64,000 nucleotides of DNA from contig CAJTTZ010000009.1 in assembly GCA_910579505.1 (NCBI GenBank), forward strand, positions 62,001 through 126,000. The letters run 5' to 3'. This document shows, piece by piece, positions 53,555 to 62,178 of this stretch (its first letter is position 1; every line of letters starts with the position of its first letter). The notes below the pieces were generated by a model, which had not been told where the DNA came from, made no database searches, and saw only the letters and a program-made list of their open reading frames with translations. A program made the translations under genes and the position numbers. Source of the stretch: an uncultured Lachnospiraceae bacterium (GTDB taxonomy: Bacteria; Bacillota; Clostridia; Lachnospirales; Lachnospiraceae).

Positions 53555-54316
53555 ATGGAGAGCAGTATGGCACAGGGAACGCCGGTGATATGGATATTTG
53601 CGGCCATTGCGGCAACTGTTCTGCTTGCGGCAGCTGTGGTTATTTTCCGCTATGCGGTTGGCGCGCTGGCGGACAGGCGCACGCTGCGTTACCAGAGCGA
53701 ACTGCTGCAAAAGCATTGCGAGGAAGTGCAGAATATGTACCGCCAGACGAGGGGGTGGCGGCATGACTATCACAACCATATACAGACCATGAAAGCACAT
53801 CTGGCTATGGGGAGACTTAAGGAGCTGGAGGCATACCTGAATGAACTGGATCAGGATCTGACTACGGTGGACACGGTTATTAAGACGGGTAATGTGATGG
53901 TGGACGCCATTCTGAACAGCAAGATTTCCGTGGCGGCGTCCAAAGGAATCGCGGTGGAGGCAAAGGCGGTGGTGCCGGAGAAACTGGATACCGCGTTGTC
54001 TGAGGTGGATGTCTGCCTGATTATCGGAAATCTGATGGACAATGCCATAGAGGCATGTATGAGGATAAGGCAGGAAGGACAGCGCTTTATCCGCGTCTAT
54101 ATGGATATCCTGAAAGGACAGCTCTATATTTATATGATAAACGCAATCGGCGAAAATCCAAAAAAGGTGGGCGGTGTCTATGTGTCCGAAAAGAACACGG
54201 ACGGCCACGGGTTCGGGCTGATGCGTATTGACAAGGTGGTGGACAAGTACCACGGCTATCTGGAGAGACAACATGAGGAGGGCGTGTTCGCCACGGAGAT
54301 TATGCTGCCCCTGTAA
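53555..54316 (+). CDS. Small GHKL-type sensor histidine kinase
   Basis: The 253-residue kinase has one membrane helix (about residues 12-33) and no multi-span receptor. A dimerisation segment with the phospho-acceptor region RGWRHDYHNHIQTMKAHL follows, then a GHKL ATPase with LMDNAIEACMRI (N box) and TDGHGFGLMRIDKVV (G box). This is the AgrC/ComD family, but its receptor portion is reduced to one helix. The start could be GTG 53546 or ATG 53555. It is probably translationally coupled to the regulator gene. Confidence 0.88.
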   Translation: MESSMAQGTPVIWIFAAIAATVLLAAAVVIFRYAVGALADRRTLRYQSELLQKHCEEVQNMYRQTRGWRHDYHNHIQTMKAHLAMGRLKELEAYLNELDQDLTTVDTVIKTGNVMVDAILNSKISVAASKGIAVEAKAVVPEKLDTALSEVDVCLIIGNLMDNAIEACMRIRQEGQRFIRVYMDILKGQLYIYMINAIGENPKKVGGVYVSEKNTDGHGFGLMRIDKVVDKYHGYLERQHEEGVFATEIMLPL

Positions 54317-54326
54317 ATATAGGAAT

Positions 54327-54358
54327 ACCATTCGTGCACGAGTATGACCGCTCGTGCA
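54327..54358 (+). promoter_or_regulatory. Candidate LytTR binding site (direct repeat)
   Basis: ACCATTCGTGCA (54327-54338) and ACCGCTCGTGCA (54347-54358) match at ten of twelve positions and start 20 bases apart, two helical turns. The second copy ends 7 bases before the -35 of the ABC exporter promoter. Paired direct repeats just upstream of -35 are the known binding pattern of AgrA, ComE and BlpR regulators, and the ACCATTC core resembles BlpR sites. Confidence 0.65.
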
Positions 54359-54365
54359 TCTTTTT

Positions 54366-54395
54366 TTGCGGCAAAGCCCGCTGTGTTATTATAAT
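54366..54395 (+). promoter_or_regulatory. Promoter of the ABC exporter genes
   Basis: TTGCGG (54366-54371) and TATAAT (54390-54395) are 18 bases apart. The poor -35 and long spacer fit dependence on the adjacent regulator. Confidence 0.6.
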
Positions 54396-54424
54396 TGATA
54401 GAATGATATGGGGGAACGGGGAAC

Positions 54425-56260
54425 ATGAAACACAATTCTGTCATAAGCGATATCTGGTTTTATATCCGCCTTTTCAGGAAACATGAGCCGCTTGTGCTGG
54501 TGTTTGGTGGGGCGGAGATCATTCTTGGGGCGCTTCTGCCGCTCTTTACGATTTATCTGCCGAAGATCGCCATAGACCTGGTGGAGCGGAAGGCATCGTC
54601 TGGGCAGGCGCTTCTAATTCTTGGCGGTTTCAGCATTCTTGCGATGTTTGCCAGCGGTATGTATAAAGGCGTGGAGGCAGGAAAATACAATCTCTATAAT
54701 ACCCAGAGAACAAATCTGATGGGCATGTTTTTTCTGAAAAGCCTGAGGCTCTGTTATGCGGATCAGGAATCGGGGGAAAACAAAAAACTGCACTGGAAAG
54801 TTTATGACGCGATCTGGGGCGGGGACTGGTGCGCGGTTTCCCAGATGGTGAGGGGCACGATTGACTTATGCGTGAATGTGCTGCGCTTTTTCCTGTATTC
54901 GACGGTGCTCGCCTGTCTGAGTGTGCCGGTGCTTGTGGTTTTATTGGTTCTGGCACTTATCAATTACGGGATTAATATGAGCCATATCAGGTATGAGGAG
55001 TCGCTGCGTGAACAAAGAGCCTTGGGGCAGAAACATTTTCAATGTGTCGAGAACGCCATGGGCAATGTAAACGGCGCTAAAGACATTCGTATTTACGGTA
55101 TGAGAGAATGGATGATCGGTCTGCGAGACCGGACTATCGGCGAGCTGCGGGAACTGGCCAGGCTGTCGAAGAAAAAGGACGCTTTTTATGAAAGGATCGG
55201 GTTTGCACTGGGTGCGGTGCGCAATCTGGGCGCGTATGCGTATCTCCTGTATCAGACACAGACAGGGGGCGTGAGCGCCGGGGAGTTTGTGCTCTATTTC
55301 GGAGCGATAACGGGGTTTTCCGAATTTGTCAACAATATAATGAGTTCTCTCGCCATACTGCGCGGCGCGGCGAACGGCACGGATTACATCCGGGCGTATC
55401 TGGATCTGCCGGAAGAGAACCGTAAGAGCGGCAGGGGGCGTGTGGAAAGCATTTTGCTTCCCCCGGAGATTACATTTGAGCATGTGGGCTTTTCCTATAA
55501 AAATACGGAGGAGGGGGACAAGACCGTATTCCGGGATCTGAACCTGACCATTCACGCCGGCGAGAAGCTCGCGCTTGTGGGGGCAAACGGCGCGGGAAAG
55601 ACGACGCTTGTCAAACTTTTGTGCGGGATGTATGAACCTGACGAAGGACAGATTTTCATAAACGGTATCGACAGAAATGAATTTCCAAGAGAGGAATGGT
55701 ACCGGCTGTTTTCAATCGTGTTTCAGGAGACGTTAATTCTGCCTTTTACGGTGGGGGAGAACCTTGCCGTGGACCGCGCGGAGAGGGTAGATGAGGTGAA
55801 GGCGTGGAAGGCGCTTGAGCAGGCGGGGCTGAAACAGACTTTTCAGAAGCAGGGTATTCATATGCGAAGCTACATGACAAAGACGATGACGGCGGATGGC
55901 GTGGAGCTGTCTGGCGGGCAGAAGCAGCGGTTTCTGCTGGCAAGGGCTCTGTATAAGAATGCGCCGGTCATGGTTCTGGATGAGCCTACGGCAGCGCTCG
56001 ACCCGATTGCGGAGAGCGAAGTATACGAACAATACAACCAGTACACGCAGGGAAAAACGGCGGTTTTTATCTCTCACAGGCTTGCCAGTACGAAATTTTC
56101 CGACCGCATCATTCTGCTTGATGACGGAGAGATCGCAGAGATGGGAACCCACGAGGAATTGATGCGTGCGGGAGGGGATTACGCCCGGATGTTTGAGGTA
56201 CAGAGCAGTTACTACCGCAGGGAAACTGGTGTGTGGGCGGACAGAGAAGCCCTGATTTAA
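54425..56260 (+). CDS. ABC exporter half-transporter (first subunit)
   Basis: The 611-residue protein fuses an N-terminal six-helix exporter membrane domain (about 1-330) to an ATPase domain with Walker A GANGAGKT (386-393), signature LSGGQKQR, Walker B VMVLDEPTAALD and ISHRLAS. There is no C39 peptidase domain, so any peptide substrate would not be cleaved by this protein. GGGGAACGGGG precedes the ATG. It is the first gene behind the repeat-bearing promoter, and with the next gene it probably forms a heterodimer. Confidence 0.93.
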   Translation: MKHNSVISDIWFYIRLFRKHEPLVLVFGGAEIILGALLPLFTIYLPKIAIDLVERKASSGQALLILGGFSILAMFASGMYKGVEAGKYNLYNTQRTNLMGMFFLKSLRLCYADQESGENKKLHWKVYDAIWGGDWCAVSQMVRGTIDLCVNVLRFFLYSTVLACLSVPVLVVLLVLALINYGINMSHIRYEESLREQRALGQKHFQCVENAMGNVNGAKDIRIYGMREWMIGLRDRTIGELRELARLSKKKDAFYERIGFALGAVRNLGAYAYLLYQTQTGGVSAGEFVLYFGAITGFSEFVNNIMSSLAILRGAANGTDYIRAYLDLPEENRKSGRGRVESILLPPEITFEHVGFSYKNTEEGDKTVFRDLNLTIHAGEKLALVGANGAGKTTLVKLLCGMYEPDEGQIFINGIDRNEFPREEWYRLFSIVFQETLILPFTVGENLAVDRAERVDEVKAWKALEQAGLKQTFQKQGIHMRSYMTKTMTADGVELSGGQKQRFLLARALYKNAPVMVLDEPTAALDPIAESEVYEQYNQYTQGKTAVFISHRLASTKFSDRIILLDDGEIAEMGTHEELMRAGGDYARMFEVQSSYYRRETGVWADREALI

Positions 56261-56302
56261 GGGGAAGTCTTCTATGGTAAAAAGAGACGGTATGGAGGAA
56301 AC

Positions 56303-58186
56303 ATGGCGACGGATTATCTGCTGACAAAACTCCCTGTGCGGGAACACGGTAAGAACATCGTGAAAATAGTAAAATATGTGTGGGGGATGGACCGCTATTA
56401 TTTCCCGGGCATGGCAATTTCGCTTTTGCTTAAGACGGCGGTCCCCTATGCTGAGCTGCTGCTGACCGCCTATATTCTGGATGGCATCGGCGCCCATACG
56501 GGGATCCGGGAAATGCTTGCTGTGATCGTATCGTCGGTGCTTGGAATTATGCTGCTGCAGTTTCTCTCGGGAGCCGTCTATCACAGGATGGAAGTGCGCA
56601 GGGAGCAGATGTATTATCTGTACGAGTGCGAGACGCAGACAAAGATGTTAGATATGGACTTTTCGAGAATAGACAGCCCGAAGGTAAAGGAACTGCAGGA
56701 CAGGATCAGAAAAGACAATAACTGGGGTGCGGGGATCAACGGTGTTTTCTGGTCGTGCAGCGGCATCGTGGAGAATGTGTTTCAGCTGATCGGCGCGGCA
56801 GTCGTGGGCTTCCCGGCGGCAGCTTTCCTGCTTCGGTCGAAAACCGCGGCCGTATGGCTTCTCATGGCGGCTCTGGCTGCGGTACAGGTGATTTCGGTAT
56901 GCTTGCGGATGCATTTTGGCAGGCAGAGGGACCGCTGGCGTTATCACGAGGCGGAGAGTGTGCAGGAGAAGGAGGAGACGTTCTGTTTCGCGTGGGATTT
57001 TGCCGGGCAGGGATCTTACAACTACAAGAACGGCAAAGACATCCGCATCTATGAAGGCTATGACCTGATGGAGCGCTGGACCACGGAAGTACTGCGGCAT
57101 AAGGGGTTTCGGGATCCCATGGTACAGGCGTCGAAAAATGACGCCGGGGAAGCGTTTTTTGGCGCGGCAGCAGGCGCCGCTGCAAATGGAGGCGCTTATC
57201 TGATTGTTGTGATGATCGCACTTGCAGGTACGGTCACGGTGGGAAATGTGGTGCGCTTTGCGGGCGCTTTCGGGCGTTTCCTGGAAGCGGCAGCAGGGGT
57301 TGTACATGGCGTACCTACGCTTGCCATGGCGGCGAGACAACAGCTTGGCACCCTGGCGCTGATTCATATGGAAAATGAGATGTATCAGGGTAAACTCCCG
57401 GTGGAGAAACGCAGCGACGGCGCATACAGGATCGAATTTCGGAATGTGTCTTTCAAATATCCGGGAACAGACAGATACGCGCTAAAGAATTTTTCCATGG
57501 AACTGTCAGTTGGGGAGAAGCTGGCTATTGTTGGGATGAACGGCTCCGGAAAAACGACGATGATTAAGCTTCTCTGCAGACTTTATGACCCGCAGGAAGG
57601 GGAAATCCTCTTAAATGGTGTGGATATCAGAAAATTTAAGCAGGAAGAGTACAGCAGACTGTTTTCGGTTGTTTTTCAGGATTTTACCCTGTACCCGTTT
57701 CCGCTGGCGCAGAATATTGCCGTATCAGAAGACTATGACAGCGGATTGGTGAGAAAATGCCTCGAAGACGCGGACTTTGGGGATCGCTTCGTGTCCATGG
57801 AGAAAGGGCTGGAGACTTATCTTTACAAAGATTATGACGATGAAGGGGTTGAGATTTCCGGCGGCGAAGCGCAGAAGATAGCCATCGCCAGAGCTATTTA
57901 CAAGGAAGCGCCTTTTATCGTGCTGGATGAACCAACGGCGGCGCTTGACCCTCTGTCGGAATATGAAATTTATTCCCATTTTGATAAGATTGCGGGAACA
58001 AAAACGGCAGTGTATATATCCCACAGGCTCTCCTCCTGCCGCTTTTGCGATAAGATAGCGGTTTTTCATGAGGGAGGGCTTTCACAGCTTGGGAGTCACG
58101 AAGAACTTGTTAAGGATAAAAATGGGAAATACTATGAGCTGTGGCACGCGCAGGCACAATATTATGCGGATGATGGAATGCGGTAG
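56303..58186 (+). CDS. ABC exporter half-transporter (second subunit)
   Basis: The 627-residue half-transporter has the same layout as the preceding one: a membrane domain (about 25-340, with a long hydrophilic segment), then Walker A GMNGSGKT (411-418), signature ISGGEAQK, Walker B FIVLDEPTAALD and ISHRLSS. The two proteins are clearly different in sequence, which fits a heterodimeric exporter. TATGGAGGAAAC precedes the ATG. The substrate is unknown: peptide, lipid and drug are all possible. Confidence 0.92.
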   Translation: MATDYLLTKLPVREHGKNIVKIVKYVWGMDRYYFPGMAISLLLKTAVPYAELLLTAYILDGIGAHTGIREMLAVIVSSVLGIMLLQFLSGAVYHRMEVRREQMYYLYECETQTKMLDMDFSRIDSPKVKELQDRIRKDNNWGAGINGVFWSCSGIVENVFQLIGAAVVGFPAAAFLLRSKTAAVWLLMAALAAVQVISVCLRMHFGRQRDRWRYHEAESVQEKEETFCFAWDFAGQGSYNYKNGKDIRIYEGYDLMERWTTEVLRHKGFRDPMVQASKNDAGEAFFGAAAGAAANGGAYLIVVMIALAGTVTVGNVVRFAGAFGRFLEAAAGVVHGVPTLAMAARQQLGTLALIHMENEMYQGKLPVEKRSDGAYRIEFRNVSFKYPGTDRYALKNFSMELSVGEKLAIVGMNGSGKTTMIKLLCRLYDPQEGEILLNGVDIRKFKQEEYSRLFSVVFQDFTLYPFPLAQNIAVSEDYDSGLVRKCLEDADFGDRFVSMEKGLETYLYKDYDDEGVEISGGEAQKIAIARAIYKEAPFIVLDEPTAALDPLSEYEIYSHFDKIAGTKTAVYISHRLSSCRFCDKIAVFHEGGLSQLGSHEELVKDKNGKYYELWHAQAQYYADDGMR

Positions 58187-58187
58187 T

Positions 58188-58224
58188 CAGATTCTTATTT
58201 TAGAATCTGGCTATCGCGCTTTTT
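58188..58224 (+). terminator. Possible terminator after the ABC exporter genes
   Basis: CAGATTCT (58188-58195) pairs perfectly with AGAATCTG (58202-58209); the T-run (58220-58224) comes 10 bases later, which is further than usual. Confidence 0.45.
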
Positions 58225-58241
58225 AAAAGAAAGTGATATAC

Positions 58242-58247
58242 TATAAT
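58242..58247 (+). promoter_or_regulatory. -10 element of the hyd maturase genes
   Basis: TATAAT lies 50 bases before hydE, without a convincing -35 at 16-18 bases upstream (AT-rich). Confidence 0.4.
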
Positions 58248-58296
58248 ATTAGTAAGCTGAAAAACAGCCGGGTATAAAAGGCGTACAGGAGGTTTT

Positions 58297-59334
58297 ATGA
58301 CAGACCTTACAGACCGCCTCACCGCGGGCGGAGAGCTCTCCGATGACGAATGGCGGTTTTTGATAGACGGCAGCTACGACAGGCAGATTCTGTTTGACGA
58401 GGCGGACAAAGTGCGCAGGAGCCATTATGGGACAGACGTCTATATCAGGGGGCTTATAGAGATTTCAAATTTCTGCAGAAACGACTGCCTCTACTGCGGC
58501 ATACGCCGGAGCAATGCGGATGCGTCGCGTTACAGGCTTACGGGGGAGGAAATTCTTGCCTGCTGCGAACGGGGCTATGGGCTGGGATTTCGCACCTTTG
58601 TGCTGCAGGGCGGCGAGGACTCTTACCACACGACGGAGTGGGTGGGGAAAATCGTTTCGCATATAAAGGAAGAATATCCTGACTGCGCGGTGACGCTCTC
58701 CCTGGGGGAACGACCGCGTGAGGATTATAAGAGTTGGCATCAGGCGGGAGCGGATCGGTATTTATTGCGGCATGAAACAGCGTCCCGCTCGCATTACGAA
58801 AAGCTGCACCCACCGGATCAGACGTATCTGCGCCGCATGGAATGTCTGCGGGACTTAAAGCAGCTCGGCTACCAGACCGGGGCTGGCTTTATGGTTGGAT
58901 CCCCTTTTCAGGGGACGGAAGAGCTGATTTCGGACATGCGGTTTTTACAGGCGTTTCAGCCTGAAATGGTGGGAATCGGACCGTTTATTCCCCATCACGA
59001 TACACCTTTTGCGACTTATCCGGCGGGCGGCTTAGAGCGTACGCTCACGATGGTGGCGCTTACAAGACTGACGCTGCCAAAAGCGCTGATCCCCGCCACT
59101 ACGGCGCTTGGAACCATTCATCCGCAGGGACGCGAATTGGGTTTGAGAGCCGGGGCGAACGTCGTAATGCCGAATCTGTCTCCTGAGAATGTGCGCGGGC
59201 AGTACAGCCTTTATGACAATAAGGCGTGCACCGGGCAGGAGGCGGCCGAAGGGCTGGCGGCACTGAAGGAAACCGTGGCGGCAGCAGGATACCGGGTGGT
59301 GGTGAGCCGGGGAGATGCGGTGCAGACAGCGTGA
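58297..59334 (+). CDS. hydE: [FeFe]-hydrogenase maturase HydE (radical SAM)
   Basis: The 345-residue radical SAM enzyme has the cluster motif ISNFCRNDCLYCGIRRSN (Cys60, Cys64, Cys67), which is nearly diagnostic for HydE. QGGEDSYHT, RHETASRSHYEKLHP and PFIPHHDTPFA follow. HydE works on the HydG-derived iron complex to help make the azadithiolate-bridged diiron site of [FeFe] hydrogenase. AGGAGG precedes the ATG. It is the first of three adjacent maturase genes. Confidence 0.95.
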   Translation: MTDLTDRLTAGGELSDDEWRFLIDGSYDRQILFDEADKVRRSHYGTDVYIRGLIEISNFCRNDCLYCGIRRSNADASRYRLTGEEILACCERGYGLGFRTFVLQGGEDSYHTTEWVGKIVSHIKEEYPDCAVTLSLGERPREDYKSWHQAGADRYLLRHETASRSHYEKLHPPDQTYLRRMECLRDLKQLGYQTGAGFMVGSPFQGTEELISDMRFLQAFQPEMVGIGPFIPHHDTPFATYPAGGLERTLTMVALTRLTLPKALIPATTALGTIHPQGRELGLRAGANVVMPNLSPENVRGQYSLYDNKACTGQEAAEGLAALKETVAAAGYRVVVSRGDAVQTA

Positions 59335-59405
59335 ACTGTGTGAAAACCAAAGAAGCGCAGAAAATGAAACATAAAAGAGGAATGTGAGAAAGAAGGTAAA
59401 ATAAA

Positions 59406-60845
59406 ATGTACGATCCGAAATCATTATGTGCAGACGATTTTATCAGCCATGAGGAAATTCTGGAAACATTGCGGTATGCGGAGGAAAACAAGAATAATAA
59501 AGCTCTCATCAACGAAATTCTGGACAAGGCAAGACCAAGAAGAGAGGGTAATTCCACGGTGTGCGCGGGACTTTCCCACCGGGAGGCGTCGGTTCTTCTG
59601 GCATGTGAGGACAAGGATATACTGGAAAAAATTTACGCGCTGGCGGAGGAGATCAAACTTGCCTACTACGGCAATCGTATTGTGATTTTCGCGCCGCTCT
59701 ACCTGTCGAATTACTGTGTGAACGGCTGCGTTTACTGTCCGTATCATAGGAAGAATAAAAATATTCCCAGAAAGAAGCTGACGCAGGAGGAAGTGAAGCA
59801 GGAAGTAATCGCTTTGCAGGATATGGGGCACAAGCGTCTGGCGATTGAGGCGGGGGAGGACCCGGCCAACAATCCCATCGAATATATTCTGGAATGCATC
59901 AAAACGATCTATTCCATCAACCATAAAAACGGTGCGATCCGCCGCGTCAATGTGAACATCGCGGCGACCACGGTGGAGGAGTACCGTATGCTTAAGGAGG
60001 CGGGTATCGGCACGTATATCCTCTTTCAGGAGACTTACCACAAGGAGAGCTATTTAAAGCTGCATCCAACGGGACCGAAACATGATTACAATTACCACAC
60101 TGAGGCAATGGACCGCGCCATGGAGGGCGGCATTGACGACGTGGGGCTTGGCGTGCTTTTCGGCCTGGAACTGTATAAGTACGAGTTTGCCGGGCTCCTC
60201 ATGCACGCGGAACATCTGGAGGCGGTTCACGGGGTGGGTCCCCATACGATCAGCGTGCCGCGTATCAAGCATGCAGATGACATTGACCCCTCGGCGTTTG
60301 ACAACGGGATTGACGATGAAATTTTTGCAAAACTCTGTGCGCTGATCCGCATCGCGGTTCCCTACACGGGCATGATCATCTCCACCAGGGAAAGCCAGGC
60401 AGTGCGCGAGAAGGTGATCCGTCTGGGTGTTTCCCAGATTTCCGGCGCGTCCAGAACTTCCGTGGGCGGCTATACGGAGAAAGAGCGGCCTACTGACACG
60501 GAGCAGTTCGATGTGTCCGACCAGAGAACGCTGGACGAGGTGATCAAGTGGCTGATGGAACTTGGCTATATTCCGTCCTTCTGTACGGCGTGCTATCGCG
60601 AGGGCAGGACGGGCGACCGCTTTATGAGCCTGTGCAAGACGGGCCAGATCCAGAACTGCTGTCACCCCAACGCGCTGATGACTTTGAAGGAATACCTGTG
60701 TGACTATGCGTCTGAGGAGACGAAGGCGGTCGGTGAGGCGTTGATACAGGCGGAACTGGCAAAAATACCGAAGGAACAGGTGCGGGAGATCGCGAAGGAT
60801 CATCTGGCGAAGATCGAGGAAGGGATAAGGGACTTCCGCTTCTGA
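59406..60845 (+). CDS. hydG: [FeFe]-hydrogenase maturase HydG (radical SAM tyrosine lyase)
   Basis: The 479-residue enzyme cleaves tyrosine to supply CO and cyanide ligands of the H-cluster. The radical SAM motif NYCVNGCVYCPYH (Cys104, Cys108, Cys111) and the C-terminal CxxC-x22-C motif, which starts at CTACYREGRTGDRFM and binds the auxiliary cluster, are both intact, which separates HydG from the thiamine enzyme ThiH. GAAGG precedes the ATG. It lies between hydE and hydF. Confidence 0.96.
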   Translation: MYDPKSLCADDFISHEEILETLRYAEENKNNKALINEILDKARPRREGNSTVCAGLSHREASVLLACEDKDILEKIYALAEEIKLAYYGNRIVIFAPLYLSNYCVNGCVYCPYHRKNKNIPRKKLTQEEVKQEVIALQDMGHKRLAIEAGEDPANNPIEYILECIKTIYSINHKNGAIRRVNVNIAATTVEEYRMLKEAGIGTYILFQETYHKESYLKLHPTGPKHDYNYHTEAMDRAMEGGIDDVGLGVLFGLELYKYEFAGLLMHAEHLEAVHGVGPHTISVPRIKHADDIDPSAFDNGIDDEIFAKLCALIRIAVPYTGMIISTRESQAVREKVIRLGVSQISGASRTSVGGYTEKERPTDTEQFDVSDQRTLDEVIKWLMELGYIPSFCTACYREGRTGDRFMSLCKTGQIQNCCHPNALMTLKEYLCDYASEETKAVGEALIQAELAKIPKEQVREIAKDHLAKIEEGIRDFRF

Positions 60846-60866
60846 TACAGAAAGGACAGCGCAAGT

Positions 60867-62141
60867 ATGGGGATGAATGATACCCCCGCGGGGGAGCGGG
60901 TACATATCGGTTTTTTCGGAAGGCGCAACGCGGGTAAGTCCAGTCTGCTAAACGCAGTGACGGGACAGGAGCTTGCCGTGGTGTCGGAGGTTCGAGGAAC
61001 GACCACTGACCCTGTGTATAAGGCAATGGAGCTTCTGCCGCTCGGCCCCGTCATGCTGATTGACACTCCCGGTTTCGACGACGAGGGGGCGCTCGGGGAG
61101 CAGCGCGTAAAAAAGACAAAGCAGGTGCTGGAAAAGACGGATATCGCGGTACTGGCGGTGGACGCGGCGGCGGGCCTGTCTGACTGCGACGAGGAACTGA
61201 TCGCACTTTTCAAGGAGCGGGAGATACCGTATATTATAGTAGGTACGAAGGTCGATATAACGGGCAAATGTTCGATGCAATCGAATGAAGAGGGCGAAAG
61301 CGCGGATCTGCGGGTGGCCGGGGAGCCGAATGCCGATCAGGATCGGAGTGAGCAGGGTAAAAAAGAAATAACAGATGTTATATATGTGAGCGCAAAAACG
61401 GGAGCGGGTGTCCGCGGGCTGAAAGAAAAACTGGCGGCAATACTTCCCGACAAGGAAGAACGCCACCTCGCGGCGGATCTGGTGAAGCCGATGGATGTGG
61501 TTGTTCTGGTGGTGCCCATTGACTCCGCAGCGCCAAAGGGGAGGCTGATCCTGCCACAGCAGCAGACGATACGCGATCTGCTGGAGGCGGGGGCGGTTCC
61601 TGTGGTGGTGCGGGAGACGGAACTGAAAGAGGCGCTTCTCAAGCTTTCGGACAAGCCCGCGCTCGTCATTACGGACAGTCAGGCGTTTGAGGAGGTGGCG
61701 GCAATCGTGCCGGAGGACATTCCGCTTACTTCCTTTTCCATACTGATGGCGCGGTATAAAGGATTTCTGAAAATAGCGGCGGAGGGCGTGAAAGCCATAG
61801 ACGGCTTGAAGGACGGCGACCGCGTGCTGATTGCCGAGGGCTGCACCCACCACAGACAGTGCGACGACATCGGTACGGTGAAGATACCCCGTTTTCTGAA
61901 AAAATATACGGGGAAGAATGTTGTTATAGAAACCGCTTCGGGGACAGGCTTTCCCGAAGACCTTACGCCTTACGCGCTGGTGATCCATTGCGGGGGATGC
62001 ATGTTAAACGAGAGGGAAGTGCTGCGGCGGATGCGTTTTGCAAAAAGGCAGGGTGTGCCGGTGACAAACTATGGCATTGCCATTGCGCAGATGAAAGGGA
62101 TTTTTGCCAGGAGCATTGCGCCTGTGGCGGATATGCTTTAA
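60867..62141 (+). CDS. hydF: [FeFe]-hydrogenase maturation GTPase HydF
   Basis: The 424-residue scaffold protein assembles the diiron subcluster and delivers it to the hydrogenase. GTPase motifs are GRRNAGKS (18-25), the switch threonines near 45-47, DTPG (66-69), TKVD (127-130) and SAKT (175-178). The cluster-binding part has EGCTHHRQCDD (Cys326) and HCGGCM (Cys375, Cys378). Between TKVD and SAKT there is a hydrophilic insertion of about 37 residues (131-167) rich in Glu, Asp, Gln and Ser. Frame and stop are intact. It is the last of the three maturase genes. Confidence 0.95.
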   Translation: MGMNDTPAGERVHIGFFGRRNAGKSSLLNAVTGQELAVVSEVRGTTTDPVYKAMELLPLGPVMLIDTPGFDDEGALGEQRVKKTKQVLEKTDIAVLAVDAAAGLSDCDEELIALFKEREIPYIIVGTKVDITGKCSMQSNEEGESADLRVAGEPNADQDRSEQGKKEITDVIYVSAKTGAGVRGLKEKLAAILPDKEERHLAADLVKPMDVVVLVVPIDSAAPKGRLILPQQQTIRDLLEAGAVPVVVRETELKEALLKLSDKPALVITDSQAFEEVAAIVPEDIPLTSFSILMARYKGFLKIAAEGVKAIDGLKDGDRVLIAEGCTHHRQCDDIGTVKIPRFLKKYTGKNVVIETASGTGFPEDLTPYALVIHCGGCMLNEREVLRRMRFAKRQGVPVTNYGIAIAQMKGIFARSIAPVADML

Positions 62142-62178
62142 AGGCGGAAAACAGCGTTGGCAGAGAGGTTGGACTACT

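Noticed and set aside
54425..58186. A bacteriocin or autoinducer precursor gene next to the ABC exporters
   Set aside because: I found no short ORF with a double-glycine leader in the gaps at 54317-54424, 56261-56302 or 58187-58296.
59406..60845. Assignment of the hydG product as ThiH
   Set aside because: The C-terminal CxxC-x22-C cluster motif and the flanking hydE and hydF genes identify HydG; no thiamine genes other than thiI are present.
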